DNA of 64,000 nucleotides from Brevibacillus brevis. GTDB lineage: Bacteria > Bacillota > Bacilli > Brevibacillales > Brevibacillaceae. This document shows, piece after piece, positions 8,716 through 16,061 of the stretch. The notes under the pieces are model-generated. The model did no database searches and had not been told where the DNA came from. It saw only the letters and a list, made by a program, of their open reading frames with translations. A program made the position numbers and the translations under genes. The stretch is taken from contig NZ_LR134338.1 of NCBI RefSeq assembly GCF_900637055.1, positions 6,287,501-6,351,500 of the forward strand, read 5' to 3'. Within the stretch, counting starts at the first letter, position 1. Every line of letters begins with the position of its first letter.

Positions 8716-9159
8716 TTACTCATTGATAATTTCTTGCAAATACGCTCGCAATTCTGGCACTCCCTCACTCGTGAGCGAGGAGGTCCGGAAAATTTTCGCA
8801 TTGCCGAGCGATTGGCGCAGAAATTGTTCTGCCCTCTCCACATTTGCATCAGGATGATCCATTTTGGTAATGACCCCGATGCACGATTGCGGAAACCCTT
8901 GTGAAAAGCCAGGAGGGAAATAATTGCGCTCCCTTGTTGCATCCTGCACCATCACAATGACCTTCGCCTCCAGAGAGGTAGCCATAAGCGTGCGGTAAAA
9001 CATCGGGTTTTCGCTGTACTCACCCGGAGTGTCAATCGCCCAGTCCCGATATTCGAGCGCTTGTGTCTTCCGGGCAGGCTGTTCGTCATTGAACAGCGCC
9101 CGCACCAGAGAAGACTTGCCTGCTTCGATTGCACCGATAATCATTACACGGCCGGTCAT
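8716..9159 (-). CDS. eutP: EutP/PduV-type small GTPase
   Basis: The 147-aa protein has a P-loop [15 protein letters not shown] at residues about 9-23, the G3 motif DTPGEY and the G4-like TKMD. This is the EutP family, found in eut operons; acetate kinase or GTPase roles have been proposed. Its ATG overlaps the eutS stop codon by 4 nt, indicating translational coupling. Confidence 0.9.
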   Translation of the reverse strand: MTGRVMIIGAIEAGKSSLVRALFNDEQPARKTQALEYRDWAIDTPGEYSENPMFYRTLMATSLEAKVIVMVQDATRERNYFPPGFSQGFPQSCIGVITKMDHPDANVERAEQFLRQSLGNAKIFRTSSLTSEGVPELRAYLQEIINE

Positions 9160-9497
9160 GATTTCGTCACCAATGCCGGTGTAAACCGCAGTTTTTCGCT
9201 CAGCACCTGATTGACCGCATCGACTGCCATCTCAACAGCGGATACATCTCCTACGACAATCAGGGAACCTGTAAAACGATCGAGAAACCCAAGCTCGACG
9301 CCAGCAGCCTTTGTCGCAATATCCGCGGCAATAATGGCTGTTTCGGTAGGCGTCAAAGTCAAAATGCCGATCGCACCGGCCTCATTGATACCTAGCTTGG
9401 TATAGAGCATTGGGTCAGGGTTTGCGATTACATGAGCCAACGTGACCTGTTTCCCCGGTACGAATTCCTGAATGACTCGTGAACGTTCCTGTTCCAT
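9156..9497 (-). CDS. eutS: Microcompartment shell protein EutS
   Basis: The 113-aa protein is a single circularly permuted BMC domain ([64 protein letters not shown]), as in EutS and PduU hexamers of the shell facets. It overlaps eutP and follows eutN by 2 nt. Confidence 0.93.
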   Translation of the reverse strand: MEQERSRVIQEFVPGKQVTLAHVIANPDPMLYTKLGINEAGAIGILTLTPTETAIIAADIATKAAGVELGFLDRFTGSLIVVGDVSAVEMAVDAVNQVLSEKLRFTPALVTKS

Positions 9498-9499
9498 TC

Positions 9500-9787
9500 C
9501 TATTCCTCTCTTCCTGCGGCACCCGGCACCTCAAACGAATCCACGATGCCTACGATGATCGCATCGATCGGCACACTGGTGCCGGAGAAAAGGATTCGGG
9601 CAGGCGTCCCACGAGAGACGATAACCTGCTCCCCGATTCCCGCACCGATCCTGTCCGCTGCGATAACGGTTTGTCCGCCTTCTTCGCCACGCCAATCAAT
9701 CGGCTGAACCACCATGAGCTTGAGATTTTCCATACCTGCTTCTTTTTGCGTGGCCCAGACGCTGCCGATCACTTTTCCCAAAAACAT
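9500..9787 (-). CDS. eutN: Microcompartment vertex protein EutN
   Basis: The 95-aa protein has the EutN/CcmL fold signature ([45 protein letters not shown]). It forms pentamers that cap the vertices of the shell. It is tightly spaced with the genes on both sides. Confidence 0.93.
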   Translation of the reverse strand: MFLGKVIGSVWATQKEAGMENLKLMVVQPIDWRGEEGGQTVIAADRIGAGIGEQVIVSRGTPARILFSGTSVPIDAIIVGIVDSFEVPGAAGREE

Positions 9788-9791
9788 GCGA

Positions 9792-10625
9792 TCACCCTTT
9801 TCCTAAATAGCTGACCGTAATGCCGCGTTCTCTCATGCTGTCATAAGCAAGCGGAGAAACAATTGCACCTTTTTTCACGATCAAAGTCGTATCGCGAAGC
9901 TCAGGCTGAGATCTGATCCAATCCGCTGTCAACAGCTTCCCGGAAAAGACGGCTTCTTGCTCATCCAAAGGAGTCAATGTCGGTTGTTCTGTCTTGGTAG
10001 TCTCCACTTTTTGCAGCTGAGACTTCAGCTTGGAAACCACGCGATCAGCCAGACGGCGTTGCTCCGCAAACTCCACACCCAGCTCTTTCATGCTCTCAAC
10101 GTGACGGTTGAACAGCTTTTCATAAGCAGGTGTCAGTGTCAATGTTTGCAGGGTACGGCGGTCTGCGCGCTTGATCCCTGGCACATCGGAACCAGCGATG
10201 ACGAATTTGCCCGTCACCAACGCGGAAAAGACGATTTCCGCTTTGATTGTTCCTTTTAGACCGGAAGCAATTCTCGCTGCATTATCCAAATCGATTTCAG
10301 GAATCACGATACCGACATAATCTTTCGGCACTTCCAACGGAGCAGGAGCGTACTCATCTGCTGTCAGAATTTTGCCTGCTCCCCCACATTCAATCTTGTG
10401 CATTCCCAACCAGGAAGAGGTTTCTCCGTCCAGGAAGAGAATGTCATGGCAGATCCCGTGGTTTTTCAGTTGGATAAAATGATCCTGAAACGCCTCATGA
10501 GCCTGGCTGTCGCAAAAAACGTACAGGACACGAGGCGCTGCGCTGCTTTGCTTTTCTGTATTCATCGATTGCAAAATTTCTTTTGTAATCGACGCCACCA
10601 TTTCTCTGATGTCCATCAAGCTCAA
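9792..10625 (-). CDS. Eut-operon protein of unknown function (TIGR02536-like)
   Basis: This is a 277-aa soluble protein encoded between pduL and eutN, the position of the conserved hypothetical eut protein of Listeria and Enterococcus. Visible features are an N-terminal alpha/beta region (VLYVFCDSQAHEAF, VGIVIPEIDLDNAARIASGLKG), a central helical stretch, and a C-terminal segment (LLTADWIRSQPELRDTTLIVKKGAIVSPLAYDSMRERGITVSYL) that resembles the N-terminal region of its neighbour PduL, where a free-standing helix and short beta unit also occur. A role in cargo handling is possible, but I know of no established function. Confidence 0.8.
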   Translation of the reverse strand: MSLMDIREMVASITKEILQSMNTEKQSSAAPRVLYVFCDSQAHEAFQDHFIQLKNHGICHDILFLDGETSSWLGMHKIECGGAGKILTADEYAPAPLEVPKDYVGIVIPEIDLDNAARIASGLKGTIKAEIVFSALVTGKFVIAGSDVPGIKRADRRTLQTLTLTPAYEKLFNRHVESMKELGVEFAEQRRLADRVVSKLKSQLQKVETTKTEQPTLTPLDEQEAVFSGKLLTADWIRSQPELRDTTLIVKKGAIVSPLAYDSMRERGITVSYLGKG

Positions 10626-10631
10626 CCTCCG

Positions 10632-11408
10632 TTAGCCGGAGTAAAATTGCCCGTTCTTGCCGATCACTTTTACCCGGTCGCCCGTTTTCAAATTAGCGGC
10701 ATTTCCTTCATCCGTATCCACGTGGAAATCAAGTGCAAACTGCGGATGTACACGAACGACTACATCTGGATAGATGATAGGACGATCGCTTTGAGTCGCC
10801 AGGATCAGCGTATCGCCATCCTTCACTTGATATTGCTCGGCATCTGCTGGGGACATATGAACGTGGCTCTTCGCTACGATTACGCCTTTGTCCATTACAA
10901 CAGTCCCTTTTGCCGTTACAAGTACCATACCTGGTGTTCCTTCAATATCTCCAGACATACGCACAGGGGCATGAACACCTACTGCAAAGCCGTCTGTTCT
11001 GGAAATTTCCACTTGTGTCGCGCCACGAGCTGGTCCCAAAACACGAACCCCGTGAATGCTGCCTTTTGGTCCCACGATGGTGACTGTTTCCTGGCAAGCA
11101 AACTGGCCCGGTTGCGACAAATCACGCATTGGCGTCAATTGATGTCCGGCTCCGAAAAGCTTCTCGACATCTGCTTGCGACAAATGAATGTGACGGTTAG
11201 ATACGCCCAAAGGAATTTCTCGCACTGCCTCGGCAGCTTGATTGGTGGAAGGCTGCTGGTGCTGATCAACTTGTTTCACTTGAATCCCTCTTCCTTTCAA
11301 GAAATCTGCCGCTGCTGGTGTTATTTTATCCCCTTTCTCAACGAGAAAGGGGTTTGGGATACCTGACTTATGCATTGCTCTCAAGGATGCTTCTGTAATT
11401 ACTGCCAT
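10632..11408 (-). CDS. pduL: Phosphotransacylase PduL (EutD replacement)
   Basis: The 258-aa protein contains the two PduL beta-barrel repeats with metal-binding histidines in VSNRHIHLSQADVEKLFG and AKSHVHMSPADAE, plus VVRVHPQFALDFHVDTDEGNAA. It converts acetyl-CoA to acetyl phosphate and recycles CoA within the compartment. The N-terminal region of about 60 residues is typical of forms targeted to the lumen. In this operon it replaces the Pta-type EutD of enterobacteria. Confidence 0.93.
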   Translation of the reverse strand: MAVITEASLRAMHKSGIPNPFLVEKGDKITPAAADFLKGRGIQVKQVDQHQQPSTNQAAEAVREIPLGVSNRHIHLSQADVEKLFGAGHQLTPMRDLSQPGQFACQETVTIVGPKGSIHGVRVLGPARGATQVEISRTDGFAVGVHAPVRMSGDIEGTPGMVLVTAKGTVVMDKGVIVAKSHVHMSPADAEQYQVKDGDTLILATQSDRPIIYPDVVVRVHPQFALDFHVDTDEGNAANLKTGDRVKVIGKNGQFYSG

Positions 11409-11417
11409 AGGGATTTA

Positions 11418-11705
11418 TTACCCTTCGAGTTTAGGCAGGATCAATTCAATGTCTCCATGAGGGCGTGGGATTACGTGTACAGATACGAGCTCTCCTACTT
11501 TTTCAGCAGCAGCGGCGCCTGCGTCTGTGGAAGCTTTTACTGCACCTACGTCACCACGTACCATAACAGTCACGAGACCGCCACCTACGTGTACTTTACC
11601 AATCAGTTTTACGTTTGCTGCTTTTACCATTGCGTCAGCAGCTTCAACTGCTCCGATCAAACCTTTTGTTTCTACCATTCCCAATGCGGACATTTCTCCA
11701 GCCAT
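11418..11705 (-). CDS. eutM: Microcompartment shell protein EutM (BMC-A hexamer)
   Basis: The 95-aa protein is a canonical single BMC domain ([57 protein letters not shown]). It is the major hexameric facet protein. It lies between eutE and pduL with good ribosome sites. Confidence 0.94.
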   Translation of the reverse strand: MAGEMSALGMVETKGLIGAVEAADAMVKAANVKLIGKVHVGGGLVTVMVRGDVGAVKASTDAGAAAAEKVGELVSVHVIPRPHGDIELILPKLEG

Positions 11706-11754
11706 TTTTGTATCCTCCTTAATTATATCTCCAAGATTCTAGTGTTTTACGACA

Positions 11755-13248
11755 TTAAGACGTCATTTCTGTTAACACGGATTTGATGATGTTCTTGATC
11801 TCATCACGGCTCAAGCCAACGTTCATGGAAGAGACAGCCTGTAGGACAGCTTCTTCCGCTTGTGTCGCAGGAGCTTGTGGTGCTGGCGTTGATTGTGGCA
11901 TTTCTTTGATGCCAAATGCAACACGCTTGATGTTGAACATATGCTTCGCACCGATGTTATCGGAAGTGATGTTGCCCCCTAAAGAACCGCATCCAAGTGT
12001 GAACGCTGGTTGTACGCCAGTCGTTGCACCAATTCCTCCGAAGGTCGTACCCGTATTGACCGGAATTCTAGATGCTGGCATTGCTTGACCATACGCTGCG
12101 ATGACATTCTCATCCTGGGCGTGAATACCCGCTGTATGTCCAAGACCACCATGCTCCAGCAATTCGCGGCAACGGGCAAACGCTTCGCTGTCGCCGTGAA
12201 CAGTGTAGAGGGCAAGGACCGGAGCCAGTTTTTCAACGGACATCGGATATGCTTTGCCTACATTGTTCTCCTCCGCAATCAGGACACGCGTATCAGCAGG
12301 GATGGTAATACCCGCCATTTGAGCGATCACATGCGGAGAGCGGCCAACGATTTTCGCGTTTAGCGAGCCGTTAATCGTGACGATGGCAGCTACCTTTTCC
12401 TTTTCTTGCTCGTTCAGGAAGTAGGCGCCTTCACGCTTCAGCGCAGCAATCAATTGGTGCTTTGCGGATTCTTCCACTACCAATGCTTGCTCAGAAGCGC
12501 AGATTGTACCATAGTCAAACGTCTTGCTCTGCACAATGCGCTTGGCAGCAGCAGCAAAGTCCGCACTGTGGTGGACGTAGACCGGAACGTTACCAGGTCC
12601 TACACCGTAAGCAGGCTTGCCTGAGCTGTATGCTGCGCGTACCATCGGCGTTCCGCCAGTCGCGAGAATCAAATTGGTCAGCTTGTGCTTCATCAACTCG
12701 TTTGTCGCTGGTAGCGTAGGCTTGGTAACGCAGTGGATCAAGCCTTCTGGTGCTCCAGCCGCTACTGCCGCCTGTGCCATCAGTCGCGCTGCTTCCAGCG
12801 TGCACTTGGCTGCCGACGGATGCGGGCTGAAGACAATCGCATTTCTCGCCTTGAGGGAGACCATCGATTTATAGATAACCGTGGACGTCGGATTGGTGGA
12901 AGGCACGATACCAGCTACGATACCGAATGGCTGCGCCACTTCCCATACCTTGTTCTCTTCGTCCTTACGGATGATGCCAACCGTTTTTACATCTTTCACA
13001 GATGCGTACACATCTTGCGCAGCAAACAGGTTTTTCATCCGTTTGTCCGGGATGTTACCAAAGCCTGTTTCTTCTACAGCCATAGCTGCGAGTCGATCTG
13101 CATGCTCCACGCCCGCTTTGGACATGGCTTCGATGATTCTGTCGACTTGTTCTTGGCTGTAAGTAGCGAACTTGGCCTGTGCTTCCTTCGCTTGTGCGAG
13201 GTAGGTACGCACTTCCTGTATGGAATACAGATCAGCGTCGAGTGTCAT
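11755..13248 (-). CDS. eutE: Acetaldehyde dehydrogenase (CoA-acylating)
   Basis: EutE oxidises acetaldehyde to acetyl-CoA with NAD+ inside the shell. The 497-aa protein has the aldehyde dehydrogenase core: substrate region IVPSTNPTSTVIYKS, cofactor region GPGNVPVYVHHSAD and the catalytic cysteine in DYGTICASEQALVVEE. A C-terminal extension after about residue 445 (PQSTPAPQAPATQ linker, then a helical tail EEAVLQAVSSMNVGLSRDEIKNIIKSVL) looks like an encapsulation peptide; in most homologues it is N-terminal. It is translationally coupled to the upstream BMC gene through a TAATG overlap. Confidence 0.94.
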   Translation of the reverse strand: MTLDADLYSIQEVRTYLAQAKEAQAKFATYSQEQVDRIIEAMSKAGVEHADRLAAMAVEETGFGNIPDKRMKNLFAAQDVYASVKDVKTVGIIRKDEENKVWEVAQPFGIVAGIVPSTNPTSTVIYKSMVSLKARNAIVFSPHPSAAKCTLEAARLMAQAAVAAGAPEGLIHCVTKPTLPATNELMKHKLTNLILATGGTPMVRAAYSSGKPAYGVGPGNVPVYVHHSADFAAAAKRIVQSKTFDYGTICASEQALVVEESAKHQLIAALKREGAYFLNEQEKEKVAAIVTINGSLNAKIVGRSPHVIAQMAGITIPADTRVLIAEENNVGKAYPMSVEKLAPVLALYTVHGDSEAFARCRELLEHGGLGHTAGIHAQDENVIAAYGQAMPASRIPVNTGTTFGGIGATTGVQPAFTLGCGSLGGNITSDNIGAKHMFNIKRVAFGIKEMPQSTPAPQAPATQAEEAVLQAVSSMNVGLSRDEIKNIIKSVLTEMTS

Positions 13249-13733
13249 TAGGCTTTGTCACCTCCGCCTTGTTTCTCTTCCAACAGACGAATGAGATCTT
13301 CTTTCTTCGCCATGTTGATTTCGTTCGTTGTCAGCGGGAAGTCCGCATACGAACGCGCCATTTTGCGCAGATCATTGATAGACTGATCCTGCAATTTGGT
13401 CGCTGGCACTTGGGCCGACTCTGCCTTACCCTCTTCTTTCACTTCCGGTTTCAGCAGGTTTTTCAGCATTTTTGGTACATTTTCGTCAGGACGTGGAATG
13501 ACGTGTGAGTGCAGCAATGTTCCGACACGTCTTGCAGCTTCAGCACCAGCATCTACAGCTGACTGTACGGAGGAGACATCTCCGATTACATACACGGTAA
13601 CGATCCCTGCGTCCGCGCCTTCATAAGAGACGACTTTGACGTCTGCGGCTTTGGCAGCAGCGTCTGCGGCAGCGATGAGAGCAGGCAAGCCCAGCGTCTC
13701 GATCATGCCGAGTGAATATGTTGTAGCGCGCAT
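13248..13733 (-). CDS. BMC-domain shell protein with C-terminal extension (EutK/PduK-like)
   Basis: This is a 161-aa protein. Residues 1-90 form a BMC domain (YSLGMIETLGLPALIAAADAAAKAADV, HVIPRPDENVPK). The extension has a charged linker rich in Glu, Ala and Lys and ends with a helical module (INDLRKMARSYADFPLTTNEINMAKKEDLIRLLEEK) resembling a small helix-extension-helix domain. EutK of E. coli also carries a C-terminal nucleic-acid-binding-like domain, but a different one. A minor shell component that faces cargo is the likely role. Confidence 0.85.
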   Translation of the reverse strand: MRATTYSLGMIETLGLPALIAAADAAAKAADVKVVSYEGADAGIVTVYVIGDVSSVQSAVDAGAEAARRVGTLLHSHVIPRPDENVPKMLKNLLKPEVKEEGKAESAQVPATKLQDQSINDLRKMARSYADFPLTTNEINMAKKEDLIRLLEEKQGGGDKA

Positions 13734-13768
13734 TTACATTACCTCCCCTTCAAGAGGGAAAATCCCTA

Positions 13769-14419
13769 TTATCGTTTGACAGGCTGTTGGGCGACACTTC
13801 TTACGGCATCGGCAAAAGCATCAGCGGCTGCCGTGCATGCCGACTGGCTGCCAGTGAGTAGCGCTCCCCCAAAGTTCGTTTCTGTCGGTGGACCAAAAAA
13901 TTGAACCATTTGTACATCTGCAGCCTTGAGGGCGGCATCAATACCATACATGGCCTCCAGTGGTGGAGCAATCAAGTAGGCAAGCGGTTCACCTTCTCTG
14001 ATACCCGCCAGTTGGGACAAATAGCTGCCCGTCCGCGACACAACATGGGCGTAATACGCATGCGTCCCTTCATCATTCAAAGAGTAAAAGCATGCTCCGC
14101 TTTCCATAAATGCAACGGCTGCATCCAGTCCGCTCTGCACCTCCGATGGCGTCGCGCCTCCGATCATCCCGATGAACTCGCCGGACAACGGTCCAGACGC
14201 ATGGCCTGAGCCTGCATAAAACGACTTGGCATACACAACTTCCACCGCTGCCTTTTTGGTCGCTTCGTCAATGGCCGTGTACCCCACATCGTCAATCGTG
14301 GAGGTCAAAAGACCCAGACTTCGGATATGAGAAGGCAGGTTCAGCTTCTCCGCAAATTGAGGATCGACATTGGGAATCAGTCGGATCGCAAGCGGCGTCG
14401 CTCGAATTGGTTTTTCCAT
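13769..14419 (-). CDS. eutL: Microcompartment shell protein EutL (tandem BMC, trimer)
   Basis: The 216-aa protein has two permuted BMC domains, as in EutL trimers that form a gated pore (IRSLGLLTSTIDDVGYTAIDEATKKAAVEVVYAKSFYAG; second domain from about residue 110). It is the first gene of the operon. The ATG at 14419 is preceded by AAAGGAG; the longer frame to 14479 would start inside the leader terminator. Confidence 0.92.
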   Translation of the reverse strand: MEKPIRATPLAIRLIPNVDPQFAEKLNLPSHIRSLGLLTSTIDDVGYTAIDEATKKAAVEVVYAKSFYAGSGHASGPLSGEFIGMIGGATPSEVQSGLDAAVAFMESGACFYSLNDEGTHAYYAHVVSRTGSYLSQLAGIREGEPLAYLIAPPLEAMYGIDAALKAADVQMVQFFGPPTETNFGGALLTGSQSACTAAADAFADAVRSVAQQPVKR

Positions 14420-14459
14420 GCGTGTCACTCCTTTCAAGACAACTTCCCTTTTCAAAAGC

Positions 14460-14570
14460 AAAAAAAGGTGCCTAAACACAAAAGAACATGCTTTGTGTTC
14501 AAGGGCACCTTTGCCTTTTGATTATTCACTTGTGGGTAAAATTACACGCGATTTACGTGCTCTTTTACCT
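14460..14570 (-). promoter_or_regulatory. eut operon leader: intrinsic terminator with overlapping EutV-type hairpin
   Basis: On the minus strand AAAGGTGCC plus AACACAAA pair with TTTGTGTT plus GGCACCT, followed by seven Ts (14512-14460): a long intrinsic terminator 40 nt upstream of eutL. Overlapping its 5' arm is AAGGC-AAAGGT-GCCCTT (14517-14501), a hairpin with hexaloop A1/G4 and nearly the same sequence as the one before eutA. Further 5' a GGTAAAA/TTTTACC stem with an inner CACG/CGTG hairpin (about 14563-14528) is the candidate first hairpin, but its loop does not fit A1/G4. Confidence 0.7.
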
Positions 14571-14576
14571 GTCTCT

Positions 14577-14614
14577 AATGTAGAACAAGGCAGGGAAAAA
14601 TGCAAGCGTTTTCG
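14577..14614 (-). promoter_or_regulatory. SigA-type promoter of the eut operon with cre site over the -35
   Basis: TTGCAT (14605-14600), a 17-bp spacer and TACATT (14582-14577) on the minus strand fit a housekeeping promoter. CGAAAACGCTTGCA (14614-14601) matches 12 of 14 positions of the cre consensus and overlaps the -35, so CcpA would repress initiation when preferred sugars are present. Confidence 0.6.
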
Positions 14615-14648
14615 GCATTCCGTCACTTTTCCATATTCCGGTCATATT

Positions 14649-14669
14649 ACGGACACAAGCCCCCATTAT
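14649..14669 (+). repeat. Copy 1 of a shared 21-bp upstream motif
   Basis: ACGGACACA, six variable bases and CATTAT; 17 of 21 positions match the copy at 15251-15271. It lies upstream of the secreted-protein gene. Confidence 0.45.
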
Positions 14670-14674
14670 CTTTG

Positions 14675-14722
14675 GGGTGTAGCCGAGACGGGCAAGCCCG
14701 AAAGCAAGGCTTACAACAATTT
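14675..14722 (+). promoter_or_regulatory. Structured 5' leader of the secreted repeat protein
   Basis: TGTAGCC pairs with GGCTTACA (one bulge) around an inner CGGG-CAAG-CCCG hairpin and a purine-rich internal loop; a CCCC/GGGG stem precedes it. The compact fold sits just upstream of the ribosome site AAGGAGG. I could not match it to a known riboswitch class; it may simply stabilise the mRNA. Confidence 0.35.
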
Positions 14723-14748
14723 ACAGATCTTCAAGGAGGAATTTTACA

Positions 14749-15177
14749 ATGAAAAAGAAAATGGCAATGGCAGTAATGGCTCTGGCAGTATCCGCAATGG
14801 CAGGCTCCGCGTTTGCGGCAAGTGACACAACGAAAACATCGGGTACCGCTGTACCCCTTCAGGTGGTAAACTTCGATGATGCTCAAACGATGGCGAAACC
14901 GATTATCAATCTGGTAGATTTGGCAAAGGAAAAGGGCATCTCCGTAGAAGAATTGATCGAACAGATGAAAAAAGAAGGGAAATTCACAGAAGCTACTACC
15001 GTTTCCTTCAAAATCGATGATAATGGCAAAATGTCCGTCTTCATGCAAGAGGCAACCAGCCTGGAACAATTGGCAAAAGAGAAAGGAATCAGCGTAGAAG
15101 AACTGATCAAGCAGCTTGAAAAAGAAGGCAAGATCACAAAAGCTCAGCAAATCTCAGTACCTGCCATCAAAAAATAG
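14749..15177 (+). CDS. Secreted repeat protein, function unknown
   Basis: This is a 142-aa protein with an AXA-type signal peptide (MKKKMAMAVMALAVSAMAGSAFA, cleavage about residue 23). The mature part carries two copies of LAKEKGISVEELI(E/K)Q(M/L)(K/E)KEGK at about residues 61-83 and 106-128, separated by a beta-like segment (TTVSFKIDDNGKMSVFMQE). Each copy looks like a small helical LysM- or SHOCT-like unit, but I do not recognise the family. The ribosome site AAGGAGGAA is strong. Position next to the two-component system and a shared upstream motif suggest co-regulation. Confidence 0.8.
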   Translation: MKKKMAMAVMALAVSAMAGSAFAASDTTKTSGTAVPLQVVNFDDAQTMAKPIINLVDLAKEKGISVEELIEQMKKEGKFTEATTVSFKIDDNGKMSVFMQEATSLEQLAKEKGISVEELIKQLEKEGKITKAQQISVPAIKK

Positions 15178-15198
15178 GCTCACCATTCAAGCATACAC

Positions 15199-15234
15199 AA
15201 AACCTCTGACGGGAAACTGCCAGAGGTTTTGCTA
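15199..15234 (+). terminator. Terminator of the secreted-protein gene
   Basis: AAAACCTCTG and CAGAGGTTTT form a 10-bp stem around a 12-nt loop. Confidence 0.8.
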
Positions 15235-15250
15235 TACACTTCGCCATTTA

Positions 15251-15271
15251 ACGGACACATAACTCCATTAT
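15251..15271 (+). repeat. Copy 2 of the shared 21-bp upstream motif
   Basis: ACGGACACA, six variable bases and CATTAT, upstream of the response regulator gene; compare 14649-14669. Confidence 0.45.
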
Positions 15272-15383
15272 GCTAAACAACTGAATCGAAAAAACGTTAT
15301 TACAAATGATGTCAGCTGAAATCATGTCTATCATTGCTATGATAAGTACAAATTGACTCGAGATAGATAGGAAGTGTTTCTTC

Positions 15384-16061
15384 GTGAAACGAATTCTGCT
15401 CATTGAGGATGAAATGCCGATTGCTCGGCTTGTCCAGGTCTACCTGGAACGGGCAGGCTACGAGGTACAGTGGAACGAGGGAGATCACGAGGCAATCACG
15501 ACTTTTCTCTCCTGGAAGCCCGAACTTGTCCTGCTAGACTTGATGCTGCCTGATCATGACGGCTTGGACATACTCAATCAGATTCGCCAATACGGCAGTT
15601 GTCCCGTCATCATTATCACTGCACGCGGTACCGTGCCAGACAAGCTTCAAGGGCTTGCGCAAGGTGCAGATGACTACATTGCCAAGCCATTTGATCCAGA
15701 AGAAGTGCTCGCTCGTGTCCAAGCCGTGCTCCGCCGTTCCTCTTATCTCACGGAAGCGGATACGATCAGACTCGGCACGCTTTCGATAGATGTTACGGCA
15801 CAGAATGCGCTGATCGGGAAAACACCCCTTTCCTTAATGCCACGGGATTGGCAGCTGCTCGTTTTCCTGGCGCGGCATCCCAACCAACGCTTTAGCCGCG
15901 ATCAATTGCTAGATCAAGTCTGGGGAATGGATTTTGAAGGAGGGGATCGTTCTGTGGATACCGCTGTGAAACGCTTGCGCAAAAGCTTGCGGCCTTGGCC
16001 GACTTCCGAAGGGGAAATCAGCACGATCAGAGGATTGGGGTACAGCCTGCGTGTTTACTAA
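15384..16061 (+). CDS. OmpR-family response regulator
   Basis: The 225-aa protein has a receiver domain (RILLIEDE, phospho-Asp in LVLLDLMLP, IIITARG, AKPF) and a C-terminal winged helix (LMPRDWQLLVFLARHPNQRFSRDQLLDQVWG, RSVDTAVKRLRKSL, IRGLGYSL). It starts with GTG behind AGGAAG. The stop overlaps the start of the downstream kinase by 11 nt. The regulon is unknown; the 21-bp motif before this gene and before the secreted protein is a candidate site. Confidence 0.93.
   Translation: MKRILLIEDEMPIARLVQVYLERAGYEVQWNEGDHEAITTFLSWKPELVLLDLMLPDHDGLDILNQIRQYGSCPVIIITARGTVPDKLQGLAQGADDYIAKPFDPEEVLARVQAVLRRSSYLTEADTIRLGTLSIDVTAQNALIGKTPLSLMPRDWQLLVFLARHPNQRFSRDQLLDQVWGMDFEGGDRSVDTAVKRLRKSLRPWPTSEGEISTIRGLGYSLRVY

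Noticed and set aside
10398-11366. 322-codon plus-strand frame opposite pduL
   Set aside because: Antisense shadow of pduL and its neighbour; no recognisable domain.
14528-14563. First (P1) hairpin of the EutV target in the operon leader
   Set aside because: The stem is present but the loop does not show A at 1 and G at 4, so I do not claim it as an ANTAR site.
14675-14722. Possible c-di-GMP or cobalamin riboswitch before the secreted-protein gene
   Set aside because: It lacks the GGCAAACC and GACGCAAAGCC cores of GEMM-I and any B12-box; kept only as an unclassified structured leader.
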